The translations under genes were made by a program, and so were the position numbers. Shown in pieces: positions 36,201-44,042 of a DNA stretch of 64,000 nucleotides; position 1 is the stretch's first letter; every line of letters starts with the position of its first letter. The stretch is taken from assembly GCA_022508445.1 (NCBI GenBank), contig JAFLVG010000002.1, positions 1 through 64,000 of the forward strand, read 5' to 3'. Source of the stretch: Clostridiales bacterium (GTDB lineage: Bacteria; Bacillota; Clostridia; Christensenellales; Pumilibacteraceae). The notes under the pieces are model-generated. The model saw only the letters and a list, made by a program, of their open reading frames with translations. It was not told where the DNA came from and did not search any database.

Positions 36201-39200
36201 GCGAACAAAAACTTACCGATTCGATCGGCAAGTCGATTTCCGCATGGAATTTCAGTGACGGCGGAACGGTGCAAGCTCATTGGTCGGCAAACGATAATAA
36301 GATTATATTTAACGGCAACGGTGCTACTTCGGGCGAAATGCCTGAGCAAATAATAAAAACAGATGATTGCGAAGCATTATTGCAAAATCAATTTGTAAGG
36401 CGCGGCTATACATTTGCAGGTTGGGCGACAAGCGCAGACGGCAGCAAAGTATATTCGGATAAAGCCGTATATGTTATGGGAGTTAAATCGTCTTATACGC
36501 TTTATGCAGTATGGGAAGCTAACGATAACACGATTGTATTTGACGGTAATGGCAATACGAGCGGCAGTATGTCCGAGCAAACAATTAAGACGGATGCTTC
36601 GGCTAATTTGAATGCAAACACTTATGAACGCACCGGCTATGACTTTGTGGGTTGGTCCACCGTTCGTAACGGCGAGAAGGTGTATTCCGACAAAGCACGA
36701 TATACTATGGGGACCGAAAGCAGTTATACATTGTATGCGGTGTGGACGCCAAAAACATATAAGATTACACTGCACCTTGCCGGTGGTGTAGGTGCGAGTG
36801 GAAATCCCGAAACGTACACAATAGAAAGTAAAAAAATCGAAATAAAGAATCCCACACGCGCAGGATATAAATTTGCAGGATGGACGAGTGATAGCTTCAG
36901 CGGCGCACAGATGAATGTGGAAATCGCAACCGGTAGCATAGGTGACCGTACTTACACTGCTACTTGGACTGCCAACATCAATACCGTTACCTTCCACGCT
37001 AATGGCGGCGAAGGCGAAATGCAAAAGCAAGAGATCGCAACCGACGTCACCGCAAATCTTACAAACAACGGCTTTACGCGCAGAGGATATGATTTTGTAG
37101 GTTGGGCGACGAGTGAATCGGGACAGAAAGTGTATAACAACAATGCAAGCTATACAATGGGCGTGGATGCCAATTACGATTTGTATGCTGTGTGGAGTAT
37201 CATTACTTATAGAATAACTTATGTCTTGGGTGGCGGTAATGTAACAGGTAATCCCGATTCATTCACCATTGAAAGTAAAGACATCGAATTAAAGAAACCC
37301 ACTCGTGCAGGATATGAGTTTGCAGGGTGGACGAGCGATGTCTTGAGCGGCTTGCAAGAGGATGTCACGATAGAAAGCGGCAGTATCGGTACTCGTGAAT
37401 ACACTGCACATTGGACTCCTAACATAAACACCATTAAATTCCACGCCAACGGCGGCGATGGTGAAATGCAAGACCAAAAGCTCGCTACTGACGCTACCGA
37501 CAATTTATCTCAATGCAGGTTTACTCGCAAAGGATATGCTTTTGTCGGTTGGTCGATTATTCCTAACGGAGCAAAGGTTTATGACGATATTGCAAGCTAT
37601 ACAATGGGAACGGCATCCGAATACAACCTTTATGCAGTATGGCAAATAGAAACTTATTCTATAACATACCACTTGGAAGGCGGCACGGCGGCCGGCAATT
37701 TGCAGTCGTACAATGTAAACACCGCAGAATTCGAATTGCATAATCCTACGCGCAGAGGTTACGAATTTACAGGCTGGAGCGGTACCGGTATAGACGGTAA
37801 ATCAATGTCGGTTAAGGTGGAGAGCGGAAGCACAGGACCGCGCACTTATACAGCGCATTGGGATATTATTGAGTATACCATTACTTATAAGTACAACGGC
37901 GGCTCGGAAGAAGATAATGTTACTACTTATACGGTAGAAGACAACGATATTTATGTTAAAAATCCTTCTAAAACGGGCTATGACTTTGTCGGTTGGTCGG
38001 GTACAGGTATAGTAGGCACAACGGATCGCCTTGTGATTCCCAAAGGCTCGATTGACAACAGAGATTACGAGGCTGTTTTTGAAGCAAAACAATATACGAT
38101 TACTTTCAAACCCAACGGCGGAAAATGCGACGTAACCAAAATGACCGTTACTTATGACAAGAGCTTTGAATTACCCGAAGCAAAACGCTTTGCCTATGAT
38201 TTCTTGGGTTGGTACGAAAGCGATTCGCGCTATGAGAGCGGAATATGGCAATACGACGGTAATATCACACTCACGGCACAATGGCAAAAGCAGGAGATTA
38301 TAGAACTGTACACCGCCGAAGATTTGGCACAGGTGGTTTACGAGCTTTCCGCAAATTATATACTGCAAGAAGATATTGATTTGCAAAATGCAGAGTGGAA
38401 TATTATCGGCGATAAATCAAATCCCTTTACCGGCACGTTTGACGGCAATCATCATACCGTATCGAACTTCAAAATAAGCAAAACCGCAGACTATATCGGT
38501 TTCTTCGGGGCTAACAACGGCACAATCAAGAATTTGCGACTTACAGGCGCTAATATCACCTCCGGTACTTTGTGCGCAGGAATTTTAGTCGGTTATAATA
38601 CGGGTATAATTGAAGAATGTGTGGTCGTAGGGACTATAAATTGTAGTGCGGAAAGTGTCGGTGGGTTGGTTGGCATATTAGAAGGTAATGCACAGATTAA
38701 TAAAAGTAGTGTTAATGCTTCTATGACAGTTACGCAGATTAGTCGGGTATTGACAAGTGCGCAATATGTTGGTGGGTTAATAGGATTAGCAACTGGTAAC
38801 TCAGATAATAAAATCATTATAGAAAGAAGTTTTGCAAACATAAAGATAACGTCAGATATTCAGCGAACAACTGTAGAAATGTATGGTAGTTATATTACCA
38901 ATGTTTACTTGGGCGGAATTATTGGAAGTGGAATGGATATTAGTTTTAGTCAATGCTTTGCTGAAGGAACTATTACATCAGACATAGATATAAGCTATTC
39001 AACAACTAATTATCTCATCTCTCGTGCTACATTATCGGTTGGTGGTTTTTCTGGGACTTTGCAAGATAGCAGTATTGAAAATTCCTATGCCCAAGTTTCA
39101 CTACTAATTGAATACGCCCATATTTATGCATATACACAAGCGGTTTATACTACAGCAAATATAGGTGGTTTTATTGGTTTATCCAATGGTGGAAATTTTG

Positions 39201-39658
39201 TTAAGAATTCTTATTCATATCCTACATTTAATATTAGTATGATTCATGAATTCCGCGCTGTAGATAAGTATTATTTGCCAACATTATATGTAGGTGGTTT
39301 TTGCGGCGCAAACAGTCAAAACGAATCAAATTTTGAGAATTCATTTTCATATTCAAAAGAAAAGGAAATTGTTCGTACAACATCCATTACGGGGGAGGCT
39401 AAAAATGATAATGATAGCTATGGAGGCTTTTTTGGAAAAAATAATGATGCATCTGCATTATATAATTTAACAAATTGTTATCGTTATGCTGACGATGAAG
39501 GTGCAATTACGACAGGGACGCCGACTTCTGACACCAATTTCAAATCACCTAACTTTATAAAAGAGGTTTTAGGTTGGGATGATTCAATTTGGATTCTCGA
39601 AAACGGCGAATTGCCTAAACTAAATCTATACGAATGGGAGGAATATAGTTATGAGTAA
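33275..39658 (+). CDS. Zinc ribbon-TIR-TPR membrane protein with InlB/GLUG ectodomain
   Basis: This 2127-aa protein has a zinc ribbon (Cys6, 9, 22, 25), then TPR-like helices, then a TIR domain at about 150-290 (PYDIFISYKDTE, VFFSRESLKGKEGE). Glu236, four residues after Trp232, stands at the place of the NADase glutamate. More TPR-like repeats follow to about 740. One transmembrane span lies near 775-800, preceded by KKRRKK-like basic residues, which predicts the N-terminus inside. The outer part holds a BspA-type LRR (about 810-915), ten InlB-type repeats each with a F-x-G-W core (about 925-1665), and GLUG-type repeats. From about 38640 the DNA is markedly more AT-rich. It looks like a Toll-like receptor with inverted topology: sensor outside, TIR effector inside. 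Confidence 0.85.
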   Translation: MSQNICNICGANYEYVDGKWKCPACGAYKEEELSNEEVTLLYNAAQKLRLNAFDDAEEMYRDVVRKYPKCSEGYWGLVLSKYGIKYEQDYDGKMIPTCYAASYDSILTDKDYSRALDYASKENRKYYEEQAEKIEKIRKEWVEKASKEQPYDIFISYKDTELENGVNRTNDSYDVFELYTHLRSQGYNVFFSRESLKGKEGEKYEPYIFNALNTAHVMIVFGSKLEYIESTWIKNEWSRFYKRIKNGQKQSNALIVVYKDFNPSGLPRPLNSVQSLDRNALTFISDLDAYIARVVGAARVALPRIERVEIKASAKGGRTAKGKEKKKSAEVRPEVEKRELGGTQIQKLTANAEKRLAVADAYLQGEQYDEAEKAFSDFLVSDKNNGKALVGKLLSKVHCKSVDIIASDNLSDFDDWDLLDRVLHCAEKSDAEKILKAFCALSVACLQSNAARAKAVCEQVCAYDLPCVAKLREDLLAFSFKHLSDCNEAKYFIDIAILYEQNSREYIKKLQSAILSYVENGKYVYADECAKKLADADESSYIECCISVAEAARKALKFGVAKEYYEKALELVPDNATALFGKVCASISCESDDRLYKHIQGLSEFSDVEDWLAVMAGTDYVPQLEVLLVACEKHIAERGAERDNIGEVAQRLLAYIPKNDDEKLVTWLKRLAAAFQENKDFEMAQKFYSMAIAVDSEDHATYWGLLQSKLNCKTDEEVIEQPAPLSDYQEFQNALVAAGSNRDAMAHYIDVQGKQKEWAAKKAKKDKAAKRRKKITVITSIVMAVVLMIVGAIVGGVSYYNSENQLKYIAVNGGYAVYGGKYYHKNASGKLVIPTEHDGKPVVEIADNAFENFDKVNEIVLPSTIVRIGERAFAGTAITEITLSPTIEYIGKNAFYGCSSLNVIHIPDRTELPSKWNAEWSGGSNAKIEFQIKVTYDYNGATANNTVTSTYVVYENDFNLIVPVRDGYAFNGWYRGEQKLTDSIGKSISAWNFSDGGTVQAHWSANDNKIIFNGNGATSGEMPEQIIKTDDCEALLQNQFVRRGYTFAGWATSADGSKVYSDKAVYVMGVKSSYTLYAVWEANDNTIVFDGNGNTSGSMSEQTIKTDASANLNANTYERTGYDFVGWSTVRNGEKVYSDKARYTMGTESSYTLYAVWTPKTYKITLHLAGGVGASGNPETYTIESKKIEIKNPTRAGYKFAGWTSDSFSGAQMNVEIATGSIGDRTYTATWTANINTVTFHANGGEGEMQKQEIATDVTANLTNNGFTRRGYDFVGWATSESGQKVYNNNASYTMGVDANYDLYAVWSIITYRITYVLGGGNVTGNPDSFTIESKDIELKKPTRAGYEFAGWTSDVLSGLQEDVTIESGSIGTREYTAHWTPNINTIKFHANGGDGEMQDQKLATDATDNLSQCRFTRKGYAFVGWSIIPNGAKVYDDIASYTMGTASEYNLYAVWQIETYSITYHLEGGTAAGNLQSYNVNTAEFELHNPTRRGYEFTGWSGTGIDGKSMSVKVESGSTGPRTYTAHWDIIEYTITYKYNGGSEEDNVTTYTVEDNDIYVKNPSKTGYDFVGWSGTGIVGTTDRLVIPKGSIDNRDYEAVFEAKQYTITFKPNGGKCDVTKMTVTYDKSFELPEAKRFAYDFLGWYESDSRYESGIWQYDGNITLTAQWQKQEIIELYTAEDLAQVVYELSANYILQEDIDLQNAEWNIIGDKSNPFTGTFDGNHHTVSNFKISKTADYIGFFGANNGTIKNLRLTGANITSGTLCAGILVGYNTGIIEECVVVGTINCSAESVGGLVGILEGNAQINKSSVNASMTVTQISRVLTSAQYVGGLIGLATGNSDNKIIIERSFANIKITSDIQRTTVEMYGSYITNVYLGGIIGSGMDISFSQCFAEGTITSDIDISYSTTNYLISRATLSVGGFSGTLQDSSIENSYAQVSLLIEYAHIYAYTQAVYTTANIGGFIGLSNGGNFVKNSYSYPTFNISMIHEFRAVDKYYLPTLYVGGFCGANSQNESNFENSFSYSKEKEIVRTTSITGEAKNDNDSYGGFFGKNNDASALYNLTNCYRYADDEGAITTGTPTSDTNFKSPNFIKEVLGWDDSIWILENGELPKLNLYEWEEYSYE

Positions 39659-39712
39659 ATTAAATGAAAATAGACTATTATATCATTTTACTTCGTTGCA
39701 TAAGGGAAAAAT

Positions 39713-40831
39713 ATGAATAATCAACCGAAAATCGAAGCGTTTAAAAGCTTCTATCAACAAGGCAAAGATTTATATAATAGCGGAGATATTGCCGGCGCGC
39801 GTGAAATGTTTATAAGGGCTGCCGAGCTTGCTAACGATATTTCCGTTAATGCGACTTCGTATGACGTTCGTATGGAGTACCATAGAACTGCGGCGAACAT
39901 ATTGGACTTTGTGCGCAAGTCGTGTGTTAAACAAGTCCCCAAAGAAGTGCCGGCGCGTGGTAGCGAAGAAGTCAAGACTATTGAGCCGGAGAGCGGCGGC
40001 GGTATCACATTCGCCGATGTCGCCGGTCTTGAGGATGTTAAAAATCAAATACGCTATAAGGTAATTGAGCCGCTTAAAAATCCCGAACTTGCCGAAATAT
40101 ATCATATAAAGCCGGGCGCAAAAATACTTTTGTACGGTCCGCCCGGAACGGGTAAGACTTTTATTGCGCGAGCTATCGCCGGAGAGGTGGACGCCAAGTT
40201 CTATGTTGTCAATTGTCAAGACTTAATTTCAAAGTGGATGGGTGAGAGTTCGCAAAAGCTCGACGAGATTTTTGAAACGGCGCAGAGCAACGAACGCGCT
40301 ATAATCTTTTTCGACGAGTTTGATTCCGTTGCAAGCAAGCGCGGCGACGGCGCGGATGGCGCGGACGGCGAAATGGCGCGATTTGTTGCTACATTTCTTA
40401 CCAAAGTGGACGGCTTCAAAAAGAGCAAAACCAATAAAATGCTGTTACTGATAGCGGCAACAAACCGTCCGTGGGCACTCGATCCTGCAATGCTTCGCGG
40501 CGGTCGTTTTGATACGCACATCTATGTCGGAGTTCCCGATCAGGCAGCGCGTGAGTTTTTGGTACATAAAGAGCTTGACGGTCTGCCTATGGACGATGAT
40601 GTGGATTTAAGCGCACTCGCGTCCGCATTAGAAGGCTATGGCGGTGGTGATATTACCGCGATATGCGGAAAGATTAAACTCCGAGCATATATGCGTTCGT
40701 CGCAAGTAGGCGCAGCTCAAAATATTACACGCGAAGATTGCAATGTAGTGCTTGGTGAATCCCATAATATGATTTCCGCCGAAGATTTGGCGCGGTTTGA
40801 AATGTTTCGCTCAACCGGAAGTATTGATTAA
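39713..40831 (+). CDS. Vps4-like AAA ATPase with MIT-like N-terminal domain (2)
   Basis: This 372-aa protein has residues 8-70 as an MIT-like helical bundle (FYQQGKDLYNSGDIAGAREMFIRAAELAND). A short linker leads to an AAA domain. Walker A starts at residue 142 (GPPGTGKT), the pore-loop block is ISKWMGESSQKLDEIFE, which is very close to Vps4/katanin, Walker B is Asp201-Glu202, and the end of the core is AATNRPWALDPAMLRGGRFD. The C-terminal helices follow. Length and order match Vps4-like ATPases. It is a paralogue of the ATPase at 31976. Two different ATPases in one operon suggest division of labour or a mixed hexamer. Confidence 0.85.
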   Translation: MNNQPKIEAFKSFYQQGKDLYNSGDIAGAREMFIRAAELANDISVNATSYDVRMEYHRTAANILDFVRKSCVKQVPKEVPARGSEEVKTIEPESGGGITFADVAGLEDVKNQIRYKVIEPLKNPELAEIYHIKPGAKILLYGPPGTGKTFIARAIAGEVDAKFYVVNCQDLISKWMGESSQKLDEIFETAQSNERAIIFFDEFDSVASKRGDGADGADGEMARFVATFLTKVDGFKKSKTNKMLLLIAATNRPWALDPAMLRGGRFDTHIYVGVPDQAAREFLVHKELDGLPMDDDVDLSALASALEGYGGGDITAICGKIKLRAYMRSSQVGAAQNITREDCNVVLGESHNMISAEDLARFEMFRSTGSID

Positions 40832-40843
40832 GGTGGTATGCTT

Positions 40844-41623
40844 ATGGTAAAAGAAGCTTGTCCTATTTGCGGAAGCAAAGAAATAGTTTGTTTGGATAAA
40901 TCGGCAAAGAAATATCGTTGCCGCAGTTGTGACGAAACATTTGTCTTGGAAGAAAAGCCGAAAGTAGTTGAAAGAATAATCGAAAAGGCGCCGGACAAAA
41001 GCGAGCTATCCGCTGCCGAAATTTATAAGACGGTAATAGATAGCATCTGCGAGATAACGAGCGAGTTTGAGGATGAAACGTCGCAGGGTACGGCATTCTA
41101 TATATCTGCCGCCGGATATATGATTACAAATTGTCATGTGGTAATAGATCGTAAACCAAACGGCAAATATGAGCTGTGTGATGATGTGTATTCCTGCAAA
41201 AGCAAGTCGGTTGACTATGACGAATTGGAAGTTGTTTACATAGATCCGAAGAATGACTTGGCGCTTTTGAAGGGAAATACAAAGCCCGTTAAACAGTTAA
41301 AGCTCGCCGAAAAGCTGCCCGAAATCGGAGAAACCGTTGTTGCAATCGGAAACAGCAAAGGGGAAGGATTAGCACTTGTAAACGGTATTGTAAGTGATAC
41401 CAACCGAGATTTTCAAGGACATCCAGCGTTCTTGTTTAACGCTCTCGTTTCGCACGGTTGTTCGGGCGGACCTATTTTTAATGGCAAAGGCGAAGTGTGC
41501 GGCGTGACAGTCGGCGGACGCGATGACGCCGAAGGAATGAAATACGGCATTCCTGTCGAAACCTTACATAAGTTTATAAAAGCAGCTGAAGCGGATAAAA
41601 ATATTACGATATTATTGATTTAG
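40844..41623 (+). CDS. Zinc-ribbon trypsin-like serine protease
   Basis: This 259-aa protein starts at ATG 40844, since AGGTGG at 40831-40836 is 7 nt away but only 1 nt from the ATG at 40838. The N-terminal zinc ribbon is CPICG...CRSCD. Residues about 65-255 are an S1/HtrA-type protease domain with His98 (NCHVV), Asp138 (KNDLALLK) and Ser207 (HGCSGGP). No signal peptide, PDZ domain or membrane span is seen, so it should act in the cytoplasm. The zinc ribbon resembles that of the TIR protein, which may allow both to dock on the same partner. As last gene of the operon it may activate or cleave another component. Confidence 0.85.
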   Translation: MVKEACPICGSKEIVCLDKSAKKYRCRSCDETFVLEEKPKVVERIIEKAPDKSELSAAEIYKTVIDSICEITSEFEDETSQGTAFYISAAGYMITNCHVVIDRKPNGKYELCDDVYSCKSKSVDYDELEVVYIDPKNDLALLKGNTKPVKQLKLAEKLPEIGETVVAIGNSKGEGLALVNGIVSDTNRDFQGHPAFLFNALVSHGCSGGPIFNGKGEVCGVTVGGRDDAEGMKYGIPVETLHKFIKAAEADKNITILLI

Positions 41624-41635
41624 CAAGGTAAAAGA

Positions 41636-42409
41636 CTATATATTCAATTCTTTCCACCTTAACATTTTTAGCTCTAAAAGTTTTGCATTATGCTCGTTAT
41701 AAAATCGGAAGCAGGAGAATAGTGCAAACTTATAGTCCAAACTATCTGTATCGTTATTTATAAGGATATAGCGCCCTTTATGCTCTTTAAGTAATCGCCT
41801 AACAAAAGGCGATATATACCGCAATCCTTTGACATAACGATCAACGCAGCTGCCTTGTCGTAAATGTTTTAGTTTGATTGCCGAAACAAATCTAATGATT
41901 TTATTGTAGTATAGGCGCTGCTCGGCTTTATCTGTTATTTCCGGTAATGTATCAAAGAAGCTTGGAGTAACATCAATAGCTATAATCTCACAAAATAGGG
42001 TATATAGCTCTTTTAAGTATTCGTACAGCCCATGTTTATAGTGATAAATATCGTTATCATAATCGGTATAGGTATCCTCGTAAGTAGGGGCTTCGTGAAA
42101 GATTAGGTCTATCTTATCTCTGTAAAGTTCAAAACATACTTCATCGTATGTTAAATCCTTAATGTGCCCGTTATCAATTAAAGTACCGTCCATCTGATTT
42201 ATATTAAAAAATCGAGCCGTTAGCTGTAACTCCAAATCTTCTATGTATGAATCGAATGGTAACGGTGCTGTGGGTTGAATCTTATTAAAAACTACATTTT
42301 CTGCCGCATAAGAATTCATTAGTATATTTGCCTGCATACAGCACAAACCCTTAAGCAATTTTTCATCCAACTGTTTATCGTTCTCAATTTTCAGCATAAG
42401 TATCTCCAT
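41636..42409 (-). CDS. Hypothetical protein
   Basis: This 257-aa protein is AT-rich and convergent with the protease gene, with only 12 bp between the two stops. It looks soluble, mostly helical and Leu/Tyr-rich, without signal, membrane span or metal motif. A charged patch EAPTYEDTYTDYDNDIYHYKHG lies in the middle, broken here into EAPTYEDTYT and DYDNDIYHYK. The start is preceded by a weak GGAG-like site. I do not recognise a family. It could be cargo of the element unrelated to the operon beside it. Confidence 0.6.
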   Translation of the reverse strand: MEILMLKIENDKQLDEKLLKGLCCMQANILMNSYAAENVVFNKIQPTAPLPFDSYIEDLELQLTARFFNINQMDGTLIDNGHIKDLTYDEVCFELYRDKIDLIFHEAPTYEDTYTDYDNDIYHYKHGLYEYLKELYTLFCEIIAIDVTPSFFDTLPEITDKAEQRLYYNKIIRFVSAIKLKHLRQGSCVDRYVKGLRYISPFVRRLLKEHKGRYILINNDTDSLDYKFALFSCFRFYNEHNAKLLELKMLRWKELNI

Positions 42410-42505
42410 ATATAAGTTATTTAATATTAGTATAGCAGTTATTTATATTTACTGCAAATAATTTATCAGTCGAAGTTTGTCGATTGAAAGAGGTGTTTGT
42501 CGAAT

Positions 42506-42548
42506 ATCAAAAACAACTAATATATAAATCAAAAATAACCACTATATA
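42506..42548 (+). repeat. Two 21-bp direct repeats, 22-bp period
   Basis: ATCAAAAACAACTAATATATA (42506-42526) and ATCAAAAATAACCACTATATA (42528-42548) differ at three positions, and their starts are two helical turns apart. Just upstream GTTTGTCGA occurs twice. They lie between the divergent genes at 42409 and 42621 and are likely regulator sites. Confidence 0.55.
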
Positions 42549-42620
42549 CAGTGTTGTGCAATCATCTAAAATATAACTGACATAGCGCAATAAACAAACT
42601 GCTATATTACGGTGGTACAT

Positions 42621-42935
42621 ATGAACAGCATTGTAGCGAGAATAGACGAGCTTCGGGTTAAGAGCGGATTGAGTAAAGCGGCTCTTGCAGAAAAGATTGG
42701 GGTTACGCCAACAACTGTTGGGAATTGGAGTAAAATGGACTCAATGCCTTCATTAGCTATTATTGAACGCGTATGTGAGGTGACGGGCATAACCATTCAG
42801 CAATTCTTTTGCGGTATGAATGGCGATAGCGAAACAACGCCGGAAGAAAAGTTTTTACACGAGTGGCGTATGTTGACAGAAACAGAGAAGAGCGCCATTG
42901 AAAAGGTTATGGATGCCTATATTGAATTGAAGTAG
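42621..42935 (+). CDS. XRE-family regulator (tandem copy 1)
   Basis: This 104-aa protein starts at ATG 42621, with GGTGG just upstream (the GTG at 42612 lies inside that site). The HTH is ARIDELRVKSGLSKAALAEKIGVTPTTVGNWSKMDSMPS. The motif ITIQQFFCGMN and a C-terminal dimerisation helix (LTETEKSAIEKVMDAYIELK) follow. It is paralogous along its full length to the next protein. It probably regulates the element's transfer or cargo genes through the repeats upstream. Confidence 0.88.
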   Translation: MNSIVARIDELRVKSGLSKAALAEKIGVTPTTVGNWSKMDSMPSLAIIERVCEVTGITIQQFFCGMNGDSETTPEEKFLHEWRMLTETEKSAIEKVMDAYIELK

Positions 42936-42943
42936 GTGAATAT

Positions 42944-43258
42944 ATGTTTAATGCGATAAATAGAATCAATGAGCTAATGAGAATAAAGGGCTGGACACCG
43001 TATGAGCTGTCTAACCAAACCGGCATAACTACCAATGCGATATATGATTGGAACAAAATAGGCGCAGTTCCATCATTACCGAATATTATAAAGATATGCG
43101 AAGCGATGGGCATTACGCTTGAATACTTTTTCTGTGGCGGTAATTATCAACAAACAGACGAGGAAAGCCGGATTCTTAATAAGTGGGTTGCGCTATCTGA
43201 CTTTGAAAAGAATGCTGTTATGAAACTAATCGAATCATTTAATGCCTTGAAAGGTTGA
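42944..43258 (+). CDS. XRE-family regulator (tandem copy 2)
   Basis: This 104-aa protein has the same layout as the preceding one: NRINELMRIKGWTPYELSNQTGITTNAIYDWNKIGAVPS, then ITLEYFFCGGN and FEKNAVMKLIESFNALK. AGGTG precedes ATG. The two arose by duplication and now differ most in the recognition helix, so they should bind different sites. Confidence 0.88.
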   Translation: MFNAINRINELMRIKGWTPYELSNQTGITTNAIYDWNKIGAVPSLPNIIKICEAMGITLEYFFCGGNYQQTDEESRILNKWVALSDFEKNAVMKLIESFNALKG

Positions 43259-43265
43259 TACGCTC

Positions 43266-43292
43266 ACTCCCGATAATCGGGAGTTTTATTTT
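43266..43292 (+). terminator. Terminator after the XRE pair
   Basis: An 8-bp stem ACTCCCGA (43266-43273) / TCGGGAGT (43277-43284) has a 3-nt loop, followed by a T-rich tail. Confidence 0.85.
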
Positions 43293-43356
43293 GCAATAAT
43301 TTAATGTACAAAAAAAGGTACATCCAAAAATATTTCAAAATATTTTCAAAAAACGC

Positions 43357-43385
43357 TTGACAAGCAAATAAGCAAGTAGTATAAT
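43357..43385 (+). promoter_or_regulatory. Promoter of the LexA-like gene
   Basis: TTGACA (43357-43362), a 17-bp spacer and TATAAT (43380-43385) form a consensus promoter, with an expected start near 43392. Confidence 0.85.
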
Positions 43386-43393
43386 CCCATTAC

Positions 43394-43410
43394 TGTTCCA
43401 ATTTGGAACA
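43394..43410 (+). promoter_or_regulatory. 17-bp palindromic operator
   Basis: TGTTCCAATTTGGAACA is a perfect inverted repeat (8 bp each side of a central T) lying just after the expected transcription start. It is the natural candidate site for the LexA-like protein encoded next. It differs from the usual Bacillota LexA box CGAAC-N4-GTTCG. Confidence 0.7.
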
Positions 43411-43430
43411 GATAGGTAAGGAGTTCATTT

Positions 43431-44042
43431 ATGCAGTCAAAAGATAAAATCCTTATGGATAACATTCTCAAAGCTGTGGACGAGTTCTATGGTAAGTATT
43501 ATCGGACGCCGACTATAAGAGAGCTTGGGGAGATATGTGGAACAAGTCATATTACAATTTCGCGTTATCTGCGGCAGATGAGTGAAATGGGAATGCTCGA
43601 ATACAATGACGGTAATATAACAACCGAAAAGATGTCAAAGTCAAAGCCTGAGTGCGTTAGTGTCCCCATACTTGGTAGCATATCTTGTGGAATGCTGTTG
43701 GAGGAAGAAGGGAATGTTGAGTCGTATGTTAGGCTACCTGTAGAGCTTGTCGGGCGTGGGGAGTTTATTTGCTTAAAAGCCAATGGTGACAGTATGATCG
43801 ACGCAGGTATAGATGATGGGGATTATGTGCTTATAAACAAAACTACCGAAGCTTGTGACGGAGATATTGTCGTTGCACTTGTAGATAACGAAAATACACT
43901 CAAAAGATTTTACCGCGACGAGAAACGCAGGAAAGTAATTTTACATCCCGAAAATAAAAGCTATGATGATATAGTAGTAAACTCTTGCGAGATTCAGGGC
44001 GTAGCAGTAATGGTATTAAAGGATTTAAGAAAAAAGCTATGA
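43431..44042 (+). CDS. LexA-like self-cleaving repressor
   Basis: This 203-aa protein has AAGGAG before ATG. Residues 8-70 are the LexA-type winged HTH (ILKAVDEFYGKYYRTPTIRELGE.. then SRYLRQMSEMGML). Residues 80-200 are the S24 peptidase domain. The scissile bond is probably Cys86-Gly87 (Cys-Gly as in UmuD rather than Ala-Gly), with catalytic Ser121 (NGDSM) and Lys158 (TLKRF). DNA damage with RecA would be expected to trigger self-cleavage and release the element's genes. Its own promoter carries a perfect palindrome. It is likely the element's SOS-linked switch and not the host lexA. Confidence 0.88.
   Translation: MQSKDKILMDNILKAVDEFYGKYYRTPTIRELGEICGTSHITISRYLRQMSEMGMLEYNDGNITTEKMSKSKPECVSVPILGSISCGMLLEEEGNVESYVRLPVELVGRGEFICLKANGDSMIDAGIDDGDYVLINKTTEACDGDIVVALVDNENTLKRFYRDEKRRKVILHPENKSYDDIVVNSCEIQGVAVMVLKDLRKKL

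Noticed and set aside
36060..38290. Regular repeats that might be taken for a CRISPR array
   Set aside because: They are protein repeats of about 70 residues (InlB type) with diverged DNA, not short identical repeats with unique spacers. No cas genes are present.
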